From contig JANPZY010000001.1 of the NCBI GenBank assembly GCA_024707325.1, forward strand, positions 1,240,001-1,304,000: DNA of 64,000 nucleotides. Direction: 5' to 3'. Shown piece after piece: positions 53,029 to 60,971 of the stretch. Source of the DNA: Opitutus sp. GTDB lineage: Bacteria; Verrucomicrobiota; Verrucomicrobiia; Opitutales; Opitutaceae. Each line of letters opens with the position of its first letter. The stretch's first letter is position 1. A program made the position numbers and the translations under genes. The notes below the pieces were generated by a model that was given only the letters and a program-made list of their open reading frames with translations, did no database searches and was not told the DNA's origin.

Positions 53029-53999
53029 CTGCTGCTTCCGAAACGCTCACCGCCCGCCTGCTGCGCCATGGTTTGGGAAACTTCGGCCCGCTTTTCGGCC
53101 TGATCGCCGTGTGCGCGCTCTTCGCCGCGCTGCGGTTCGAGACGTTCGCCACGTGGGACAATTTCGCGATCGTCCTCCAGCAGACCGCCGTCATTGGCGT
53201 CGCCGCGCTCGGCATGACGCTCGTCATCATCTCGGGCGGCATCGATCTCTCCATCGGCTCGACGATCGCGCTCGTCACGGTCGGCATCGCGCAACTGCTC
53301 ATGCTCGGCTGGCCGCCGCTCGCCGCTGCGCTTGGTGGCATCGCGCTCGCCGCGGTGTGCGGCGCGTTTTCCGGTTTGTTGATCACACGGCTGCGGCTGA
53401 TGCCGTTTGTCGTGACGCTCGGCATGATGGGCGCGCTGCGCGGTGCGGCAAAAGGACTCGCGAACGAACAGCCCGTTTATCCCGACGAAACCTGGCTCAA
53501 CTCGCTCATGATGCTCGGCGGCCGTGGTGAGTTGCCGATCGGCGTGTGGCTCATGCTCGGGCTCGCGCTGCTCGTCGGACTTTCGCTGCGCTACACGCGT
53601 TTCGGGCGGCACGTGTTTGCCGTCGGTTCCAACGAACAAACCGCGAGACTCTGCGGCGTGCCGGTCGAGCGCGTGAAGTTGCTCGTGTATGTGCTCGGTG
53701 GCGTGTTCGCCGGCATCGCGGCTATCCTGCAGTTTGGTTACCTGACCGGCGGCGATCCCACGACTGCAGTGGGCCTCGAACTCAACATCATTGCCGCCGT
53801 CGTGATCGGTGGCGCGAGCCTCGCGGGCGGGCAGGGCGGCGTGATCGGCACGCTCGTCGGCGCGCTCATCATGAGCGTCGTGGCGAACGGTTGCACGAAG
53901 CTCGGCCTCGCCAACTGGGTGCAGGAAATCGTGACCGGCGCGATCATCGTGATCGCGGTGTTGATGGATTACTTCCGCCGCCGCACGAGTCGCACCTGA
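53025..53999 (+). CDS. RbsC-like sugar ABC transporter permease
   Basis: This 324-residue permease has eight to ten helices. It carries the CUT2 signature ALGMTLVIISGGIDLSIGS (about residue 65), RFGRHVFAVGSNEQTARLCGV in the cytoplasmic coupling region and IGGASLAGGQGGVIGTLVGALIM near the C-terminus. It is translated with the ATPase through an ATGA overlap and completes the binding protein-ATPase-permease set. It is the last gene of the fucose locus on this strand. A short inverted repeat and repeat array 4 follow instead of a clear terminator. Confidence 0.94.
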   Translation: MTAASETLTARLLRHGLGNFGPLFGLIAVCALFAALRFETFATWDNFAIVLQQTAVIGVAALGMTLVIISGGIDLSIGSTIALVTVGIAQLLMLGWPPLAAALGGIALAAVCGAFSGLLITRLRLMPFVVTLGMMGALRGAAKGLANEQPVYPDETWLNSLMMLGGRGELPIGVWLMLGLALLVGLSLRYTRFGRHVFAVGSNEQTARLCGVPVERVKLLVYVLGGVFAGIAAILQFGYLTGGDPTTAVGLELNIIAAVVIGGASLAGGQGGVIGTLVGALIMSVVANGCTKLGLANWVQEIVTGAIIVIAVLMDYFRRRTSRT

Positions 54000-54001
54000 C
54001 C

Positions 54002-54026
54002 ACATGTCAACTAATAGTAGACATGT
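54002..54026. repeat. Short AT-rich inverted repeat after the permease
   Basis: The arms ACATGTC and GACATGT match perfectly around an 11-base AT-rich centre (AACTAATAGTA). It begins 2 bp after the permease stop and stands out as unusually AT-rich here. It could be a weak hairpin or a protein-binding site; no T-tract is present. Confidence 0.45.
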
Positions 54027-54079
54027 TGTTTGGCGTTGCGGGGAAGGTTTGGGGTGGTGGGTCGTGCCAATGGCTGGCG

Positions 54080-54211
54080 TGAGTCGGGACTGAGTGCGGA
54101 CACGGTCGCGCCAAGGTGCGGACCGGGTCGGAACTTTTTTCGTCCCAAGTCGCGCCAGGGTGCGCACTAGCTCGGGACACGGTGCGGCGCGGCTCAAGAC
54201 AGGGTCCCGCG
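54080..54211 (+). repeat. Array 4 of the 11-bp alternating tandem repeat
   Basis: Twelve consecutive 11-bp units run in forward orientation, for example TGAGTCGGGAC (54080), TGAGTGCGGAC (54091), AAGGTGCGGAC (54113) and AGGGTGCGCAC (54157). One unit is degenerate (TTTTTTCGTCC at 54135), but the phase is kept. The array lies in the 311-bp gap between the sugar permease and the secreted protein gene, and the remainder of that gap (54212-54310) shows no feature. Confidence 0.85.
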
Positions 54212-54310
54212 TGACGAGTAAAAGAATTGGTATCCGCGGGGAGCACTCTGTGTCCCGGTCAGGGCGGTGCCCAACATCCGGCTGTGCGTCGGATTTTTCC
54301 GCATGATGAA

Positions 54311-55021
54311 ATGTATTGTCTCCAGTTTCGGCAGGGGAGCTGCGGCGTCGTCCGCAAGCTCGTGGCAGTTTGGCTCGCAGGGTTTGCCTTTGCGGCGGTA
54401 GTTCCGCGCGCGCGGGCCGCGGACGATTTTCGGTTCAGTGTGCGCTGGAATGCGCAGGAGCGCACCGGGCGTATCCGTAGTTTGGATATGGCGCAGCCAG
54501 CCGCGCAGGCGCTGCTCGCCTGGCTGCGGACCGAGGAAGGCTCGCGATTGCTCGGCGCGTTGCTCGCGGATGGGCGCGTCGAAAAAACACGGAACGGCCG
54601 GCCGGTGCGTCGTGAAGCGGGCGCGTCGGGCTATCTCGCGATGGACGGCTATGTGCGCGTGCTGCGGGAGCGCGTGTATTCCGAATGGTATGGGCGCAAG
54701 GACGACGCGCACCTCCAGATCGGCAGGGCGACGCGCGGGGTTCCGTGGGGCATCCACACGCACAGCTGGGGCAACGCAATGAGCGGAACGATGAACGGAC
54801 TGAACGGAGATTTCGCCTACGCGGCCCCCGTGCGCGGTGAGCCGGGCGTGCTGATTTGTCTGCCGTTGTTCGAACGCGATGGACGCGAGTCGCTCACGAG
54901 CGGCCGCCTGCAGTTGATCGCGCCGCTCGCCAAGGGCGTCGGTTGCTACGAGGGCCGCTGGCACCTGGAGAACGGACGCGTGAGCATCGTCTCCAAGGCC
55001 AGCGAGGTGAAGTCGGGCTGA
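54311..55021 (+). CDS. Secreted protein of unknown function
   Basis: This 236-residue protein has a signal peptide (VVRKLVAVWLAGFAFAAVV, cleavage near ARAADD). The mature part begins FRFSVRWNAQERTGRIRSLDM and contains LAWLRTEEGSRLLGALLADG, WGIHTHSWGNAMSGTMNGLNGDF and a C-terminal beta-rich segment. I do not recognise the family. The mature domain is predicted periplasmic or secreted. The start is uncertain because the frame runs open back to 54227; the ATG at 54311 gives a normal signal peptide. Its 3' end faces dsbD. If dsbD ends at its apparent stop the genes overlap by 76 bp, but a further indel there is likely. Confidence 0.62.
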   Translation: MYCLQFRQGSCGVVRKLVAVWLAGFAFAAVVPRARAADDFRFSVRWNAQERTGRIRSLDMAQPAAQALLAWLRTEEGSRLLGALLADGRVEKTRNGRPVRREAGASGYLAMDGYVRVLRERVYSEWYGRKDDAHLQIGRATRGVPWGIHTHSWGNAMSGTMNGLNGDFAYAAPVRGEPGVLICLPLFERDGRESLTSGRLQLIAPLAKGVGCYEGRWHLENGRVSIVSKASEVKSG

Positions 55022-57181
55022 CCGGCGCGCCTCAGCTCTTCGCCTCGCACCGCGTCGAGCACGGTGGAAGGCGTGAGCAGCTCGGGCAGAATCTTCGGCT
55101 CGGGCTGGCCGGGGAACCAGATCACGTTGAACGGCACGGCGGAGCGGTTGTATTTCGCGAAGCTCGGCCGTAATGCGCGGATCCTTGTTGGTCCAGTCAG
55201 CGCGCAGCGTGACGATCTTCTGCTGCGCGAACTCGCGGAGCACGTCGCGCGAATGGAAGACGAGTTTCTTGTTGGCCTGACACGTGGCGCACCAGCGCGC
55301 GGTGAAGTCGACGTAGACGATGCGGCCCTCGGCACGGAGTTTTTCCACCGTCTCGGGGCTCCATGATTCCCACACGACGTCGGGCGCGTCGGTGTCGGCA
55401 GAAGCGGTCGTCGCGGCGTGGAGGGGTTTCGGCCAGCCGAGCCAGAGACCGGTGGCGCCGACGGCGAGCAGTGCGACCACACCGAAGCGGGCGCGGGCGG
55501 CGGAGGCGCCGGGCGCCGTCCAGCGGCCATAGAACCAGATCGCGAGCGCGATGAGGACCAGCGCGAACAGGAGGTTTTGCAGGCCTTCCTCGGAAACTTG
55601 TCCGGCGAGCACCCAGATGAGGTATCCAACGGTTGCATACAGCGGGAAGGCCATGAACTGCTTGAACGTCTCCATCCACGCGCCGGGCCGCGGAAGGATT
55701 TTAATGGCCGAGGGAAAGATCGAGAGCAGCAGGTAAGGCGTGGAGAGGCCGATCGCGATCGCGGTGAAGATGGCGAACGACTCGATCGTCGAGAGCGCGA
55801 GTGCCGCGCCGAGCGCGGGCGCGAGAAACGGCGCGGAGCACGGCGTGGCGACGACGGTCGCGAGCACGCCGGTGAAGAACGAACCGGCGAAGCCGGACTT
55901 GGACTGGAGCTCGCCGCCGACGGCGGTCGCGCGCAGTCCGAATTCGAATACGCCGCTCATGTTGAGCGCGAAGACGAGCAGCAGCACCGCCAGCGCGAAG
56001 ACGAACGCCGGCGATTGGAGTTGGAAACCCCAGCCGAGCTGATCGCCGCCTGCGCGCAAAATCGCGAGCACCGCGGCAAGCGCCCAGAACGAGAGCAGCA
56101 CGCCGAGCGTAAACACGAGGCCGTGCGCGACGACTTTGCCGCGCTCGTGTCCGGCCTGGTTGACGAAACCGAGGATCTTGATGCCGAGCACGGGGAAAAC
56201 GCAGGGCATCAGGTTGAGGATCAGGCCGCCGATGAAGGCGAGCGCGAGCGTGGCGGTGAGGCCGCCCGCAGCGGGCGGCGGTGGAGGGTTGAGTGTGGGG
56301 GTGAGAGCTGGAGGTCGCAGCTGCGACGGCGTCCGCGGCGGAGAATTTCACGTCGACCTGCAGGCCGGGCATGGAGCCATCGGGGCGCCAGCCATTGGCG
56401 GACGTGAGCACGCCGCGGAGGGCATCGGCGTCTTCGGGACCATCCGGAGAAATCGGCGCGGAAAGGACGAAGCCGCCTTGGCCGTCGGGTTTGATCTCCT
56501 GCGGAAGCTCGTAAGCGACGAGATTATCCTCGGCGAAGAAACGCAGATCGCGCGGCGTGTGCGCAGGCGCGCCGGCGGCGGGCCGGATGCGCATCGTGAC
56601 CTGTTCGCCGCTGCGCGAGGCGCTGATCTGCCAGGTATCGAGCGCGCGCGGGAGATTCGCGGCGGTGTGGGAAATTTTTCGGACCACTCCGCGTCGGGCT
56701 GTGGTGGATTTTTGGATACAGGAAGCGTCAGTGACACCTCGCCGCCGCCGGGAATGCAGACATCGCTGCACATGAGCCAGTCGGCGTTGGCCTTGAGCGT
56801 GACGTCGGACCCGGCGAGATCGGCGGGCGGCGTGATTTGAACGAGCAGGAACGTTTCGCCCTCGTAGCCATTGCCCACGATCGTGCCGGTGCGATCGCGC
56901 AGCGCGATCGGCGCGGGCCACTGAATGTCGCCGGCAGAGAAGCCGGGCGGGAGTTTCCAGTTGAGGCTCGTGACGTAGCCGGTGCCGGGATTGATCCAAT
57001 ACGTGTGCCAGTGCTCCTCGTGCACGAGTCGCAGCGCGACCGTAAACGGCCGGCCGGGCTGGATGGACTGCTCCGCGGCGACGAGCGAGGCCGTGACGTG
57101 GGCATCGGATGAGGTGGATGCTCCGAAGGCAACGGACGCAAACGCAAGGCACAGGCAGGCGAGGAGACGGCGGAACAGCAT
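54946..57181 (-). CDS. dsbD: Thiol:disulfide interchange protein DsbD, interrupted by three frameshifts
   Basis: DsbD passes electrons from cytosolic thioredoxin to periplasmic proteins. All three domains are present in order. First is a signal peptide (MLFRRLLACLCLAFASVAFG) and an alpha domain with WLMCSDVCIPG (Cys pair). Next is an eight-helix CcdA-like core with LMPCVFPVLGIK and VVATPCSAPFLAPALGAAL. Last is a thioredoxin domain with FTARWCATCQANKKLVF. Frame switches fall at a T run 56675-56679 (one base missing), a G run 56297-56301 (one extra) and a T run 55153-55155 (one extra), all read on the plus strand. Correcting each restores continuous protein. The apparent stop at 54946 may be wrong: one more indel would end it near 55031. 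Confidence 0.86.
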
Positions 57182-57305
57182 GGCGGGGAAACTCTGGGCG
57201 TGTAGGGGAAGAGTCGCAAACGGGGACGTTTCTTCCCGACGCTTTCCAGCGCCGGAAGATGCGGGCACGGAAGAAGAAGCTGAAAGCAGTGGGGTAACGC
57301 GGTTG

Positions 57306-57992
57306 TTACGCGCGCTTCACCTGATGCGCGACGATGAGTGTGAAGAAGCAAAGCACCAGGTTCTGCAACGGCAGCTGCAGCGGCGTCGGCAAGGTGTAGA
57401 TGATGCACACAGAGGGGAGCCACACGCCGAGATTGGAGATGAGCAGCGGCAGAATTTTTAACCGATACCAGCCGCCGGCGCGCAGCTCGCGCGCGATCTC
57501 GCCCGCGTCGAAGTGCCGCTCGGTCCACTCGTAGATCAGCGCGGTGGTGGGCACGGCCCAAAGCGGACTGTAGAGGAATTGGTCGCTGATCGTCTTCGCG
57601 GCGATGGTCGCGAAGCCGTGACCCTCGCCCCAGACATGCGCGAGCACGCGATACCACAGATCGACTTCAAATCCCTTGGTGCACCAAAACGCGGTGATCA
57701 CCGCGCCCTGCGCCCACGTGTAGCGCGAGCGCGTGGAGGGTTGCAGTCGCAGAATGACAAACGGCAGCAGGCCACCGAAGAAACCTGTCGAGAGAACCGA
57801 AAAAGCGACGCCGATCTCGTGTCGCGCGGCGGCGATGCGGCCCACGAGTTCGCGCGTCGGCCCGTGTTGGTAATAGGCGAGCACGAGCGCAAGCGCGCCG
57901 GCCTGGAGGATCAAGCCCGGCACGACATTGGCCCGCGCGCTGCGCAAGCCGGCGCGCCAAGGCGACTCGGCGGCAACCGGTAAAGCGCACAT
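57306..57992 (-). CDS. Mpv17/PMP22-like multi-pass membrane protein
   Basis: This 228-residue protein has about five or six helices. The layout WYRVLAHVWGEGHG, ISDQFLYSPLWAVPTTAL and WYRLKILPLLISNLGVWLPSVCIIYTLPTPLQLPLQ follows the Mpv17/PMP22 pattern known from peroxisomal and mitochondrial membranes (DQ-x4-P, a tryptophan-rich W-P-x-N-x-P segment and a final helix). Bacterial relatives exist but have no established function. The similarity is by eye and moderate. It lies 124 bp downstream of the dsbD start on the same strand and after repeat array 5, and may form its own unit. Confidence 0.6.
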   Translation of the reverse strand: MCALPVAAESPWRAGLRSARANVVPGLILQAGALALVLAYYQHGPTRELVGRIAAARHEIGVAFSVLSTGFFGGLLPFVILRLQPSTRSRYTWAQGAVITAFWCTKGFEVDLWYRVLAHVWGEGHGFATIAAKTISDQFLYSPLWAVPTTALIYEWTERHFDAGEIARELRAGGWYRLKILPLLISNLGVWLPSVCIIYTLPTPLQLPLQNLVLCFFTLIVAHQVKRA

Positions 57993-58080
57993 GGAACGCG
58001 CAGTGTCGCCGGCGCGGAGGAAGCGGCCAAGCGATTTTGCAGGAAGACTCGCGGCGGGAGGTTTGGGCCCCGCGGGCGAC

Positions 58081-58170
58081 GATCGTTCTTCGTTCTCCTT
58101 CTCGTTCTCGGATCCGCCGGCGGACGAAACGCGAGGTTTCGAGAAAGGGAACGATTAAGAGAATGAGAAT
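58081..58170. repeat. Purine/pyrimidine-biased low-complexity block around a palindrome
   Basis: A pyrimidine-rich stretch (58081-58108, CGTTCT/CTTCTC units) and a purine-rich stretch (58140-58169, GAGAA and GAATGAGAATG units) flank a perfect palindrome TCCGCCGGCGGA (58112-58123). The outer GAACGAT and its complement match, but the arms are otherwise imperfect. It lies in the 299-bp gap between two minus-strand genes, next to repeat array 5. Confidence 0.45.
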
Positions 58171-58186
58171 GGGTGGTGGCAGAGAT

Positions 58187-58285
58187 CAGGTGCGGACACG
58201 GTCGCGACCCAGTGCGGACCGGGTCGAGCCAAGGTCCGGACACGGTCGGGACAAGGTGCGCACTGAGTCGGGACTCAGCGCGGCT
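58187..58285 (+). repeat. Array 5 of the 11-bp alternating tandem repeat
   Basis: Nine consecutive units run in forward orientation, for example CAGGTGCGGAC (58187), ACGGTCGCGAC (58198), AAGGTCCGGAC (58231), ACGGTCGGGAC (58242) and TGAGTCGGGAC (58264). The unit ACGGTCGCGAC is identical to one in array 1 (3343). The array stops 6 bp before the kinase stop codon. Confidence 0.88.
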
Positions 58286-58291
58286 CGAGGC

Positions 58292-59562
58292 TCACTCTGT
58301 GGCGAGCGCGGTGGCGGGACGGCCGAGGAGGGCGGTGAAGACGACCGTGGTGCCCTGATTGGGCGCCGAAGTGAGGGTGAGTTCGCCGCCAAGCGATTGG
58401 GTGAGTCGGCGCGCGAGCGGAAGACCGAGTCCGAAACCGGAGCCGCGACGCGTGAGGCCGCCATCGACTTGCGCGAAGGGCTGCGCAATCCACTCGAGTT
58501 GCGCCGCGTCGAGTCCGGAGCCGGTGTCCTCGATCTCGCAGCGGAGAAACTCGCCCGCGGCGCGGAGGCGGACCGTGACGCGGCCTTGCTTCGTGAACTT
58601 CACCGCGTTGTCCACGAGCGCGCGGAGCACTTCGAAAATGACGGCGCGGGGCGCGATGAGATCGGAGGGAAGCGCGGGATCGGCCTCGCCGACGAGCGCG
58701 AGCTGGCGGAGTTCGGCGCGGGCGCGGAAAGGCGCGAGCGTTTGCTCGAGCAGCTCGGCCGGCGAAAACACAACCGGGCTGAGGAGAAGCGTGCCGGCTT
58801 CGGCCTGATTGTAGGCGACGACTTGCTGAAGAAGTTGTTGAAGGCGTTCGCTGCAGCCACGCGCGTCGTCGAGGAAAGCGCTCTGCTCGGCGTCGAGCGT
58901 GGTCGTGCTGAGCAGATCGATCATGCCGACGATGCCGTTGAGCGGCGTGAGCAGCTCGTGGCTGATGTTGGCGAGAAAATCGTTCTTCACCGCGAGCGCG
59001 CGGCGAAGCTGCTCGGTGCGCACGTCGACCATCTGCTGGAGCGTGGACTCCTTGGCGCGCGCGAGGCGCGTGAGATTCCATTTCTCGGTGAGCGACTGGG
59101 CGAGCTGGAGGATCTCGACTTTGTCGAAGGGCTTTTGAGCACGAGCCAGCGGTCGCGCGCGGTGAGCGTTGCCTGAATCTCGCTCCAGGTGCGATCGGAG
59201 TAAGCGGTGCAGAGCACGACCTGGAGCTCGGGATCGATTTCCCAGAGACGGAGAATCGTCGTGAGTCCATCCCAGCCAGGCGGCATGCGCATGTCGACGA
59301 ACGCGAGCGCGTAGGGTTCGCCGGCGGCGACGGCGCGCGCGGCTTTTTCGCAGCCTTCCTGGCCTTGAAACGCGGAGTCGAGTTGGAACGGCTCGGCGTC
59401 GGGCGGCACTGTTTCGCCGCCGAGAGACCCGAAGAGCGCGTCGGCCGCGGCATCGAGGGCGCCCGCGTTGCGCGAGGGGACGAGGATGCGCGAGATGTCG
59501 TCGTGAATCGACGCGTGGTCGTCGATCAGAAGGATGCGGCGATTGCGGGCGGGAGCGCTCAT
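58292..59562 (-). CDS. Receiver-histidine kinase hybrid, interrupted by one frameshift
   Basis: The N-terminal receiver reads MSAPARNRRILLIDDHASIHDD, with the phospho-acceptor in ALAFVDMRMPPGWDG and RDRWLVLK near its end. After a frame switch the protein continues KPFDKVEILQLAQSL. A coiled coil leads to HisKA (NDFLANISHELLTPLNGIVG, phospho-His in SHELL) and HATPase_c (ALVDNAVKFTKQG, IEDTGSGL, GSGFGLGLPLARRL). One T is missing in the run 59133-59136; restoring it gives LVLKKPFDKVEI, the normal receiver Lys-Pro motif. The start overlaps the upstream kinase stop (ATGA) once that gene is corrected. The long acidic receiver insert (VPPDAEPFQLDSAFQG) is unusual. Confidence 0.86.
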
Positions 59563-60830
59563 GATTGCGGGCGGGGGCGGCCGGCAGCGTGAGGGTAAAC
59601 GTCGCGCCGTGACCGAGGCCCGGCGAAGCGGCGGTGAGATCGCCGGACATCTCGCGCGCGGCGAGCACGCTCGCGTGGAGACCGAAGCTGTGGCCGGATT
59701 TTTTCGTGGTGAAACCCTGCTTGAAAATCTTCGTGAGCAGTTCGGGGCTGAGGCCGGGACCGTTGTCGGAAACGATGAACGCCACGCGGTCCTCGCCCAC
59801 GCGTTCGATGCGCACCTGCACTTTGCGCTGATCGCGCGGGCACACCCGGAGCGCGTCGTCGGCGTTGCGGAGGAGGTTGACGAGAATCTGCAACACGCGG
59901 TGGCGATCGGCCTGCACATGCCGCGTGGGCGCGAAGTCGCGCTGAAGCTGCACCGCGTGAGCGTTGAGCGAATCGATGGTGAGCCGCAGCGCGTCCTCAA
60001 AAAGCTGCGTGGGGGGGAGCGCCTCGGAAAGACCGAGCATGCGCGTGGCGCGTTGCTGCGTGAGCACGATCTCACGGATATGCTCGAAGTGCGTGATCAG
60101 CGTGCCGACGTCCTGCACGAGTTCGCGATTTTCGTTGGTGAGGTGCTCGTCGAGCTGCGCGAGAAACTCGGGCAACTGGCGCCCGTGCGGGTCCTGCGTG
60201 AGAAACTCGCCAAGGCGTTCGCGCTCGCGTTGGAGCACCTGGACGGCGCGGTTCAAGTGCACCAGGCGCGTGCTCTTCAGGCGGTCGTGCACATCGTGCA
60301 CCAGCAGGTTCACGCTGGTGAGCACGTTGCCAAGGGTGTGCAACACGCCGCTCGCGACCTCGGCCATGCCGGCCTGGCGGGAGGCGAGGACGAGCTGCTG
60401 ATGCAGACGCTCGAGTTCGCGCTCGGCTTTGCGGCGATCGGTCCAGTCCTCGATCGTGCCTTCGCACGCGAGCAGGCCGTCGGGATCGGTGCGCAGGCGG
60501 GCGTTGATGCTGACCTCGACCACGGCGCCATCGAGCCGATGAAAGAGGGTGGCGAAACCGACCACCTTTTGCTCGAGCTCGAGCTTCGTCCAGAAACGGT
60601 GGCGCTCCTCGGGCGGAAAGATGCGCCCGTCGAGCATGTTGAGTCTTCGCGATCTCCTCGTCGTGCGGAAACTGGAGCATCTCGAGGAGGTAGCGATTGG
60701 CGAAGCGCACGGCGCCGCAGCGCGTCGTCTCGAAGACCCCGATCGGCATGTTGTTGATCAGGTCGTGCGGCGAAAGAGCGGAGGCCGCCGCGGGGCTCTG
60801 CGGCGGGACGGAAGGAACGGGAGCGCTCAT
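59559..60830 (-). CDS. PAS-domain sensor histidine kinase, interrupted by two frameshifts
   Basis: The protein starts MSAPVPSVPPQSPAAASALS and has a PAS domain (INNMPIGVFETTRCGAVRFANRYLLEMLQF). The rest of the PAS (DGRIFPPEERHRFW and onward), a coiled coil and the kinase core lie in a second frame. The H-box is MAEVASGVLHTLGNVLTSVN, and the ATPase has LLRNADDALR, VSDNGPGL and KKSGHSFGLHASVLAA. An extra T at 60644 accounts for the first break. One G missing in the run 59573-59577 explains the lost stop; with six G the protein ends LPAAPRPQS and its TGA overlaps the next gene's ATG. Kinases of this type with a GVLHTLGN box usually act on separate receivers, such as that of the next gene. Confidence 0.83.
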
Positions 60831-60971
60831 GGACGACGGGCGCGGCAGGTTACGACGGGCCGTTGCGCGCCCCGTTCGGGCGCAGCCGGACGGGAACAGA
60901 ACCACAGGACGGACGACCGCATCCCGAAGTTAATCGGCACAATCTCCGTCCGCTTTATTCCCTATGAAGGG

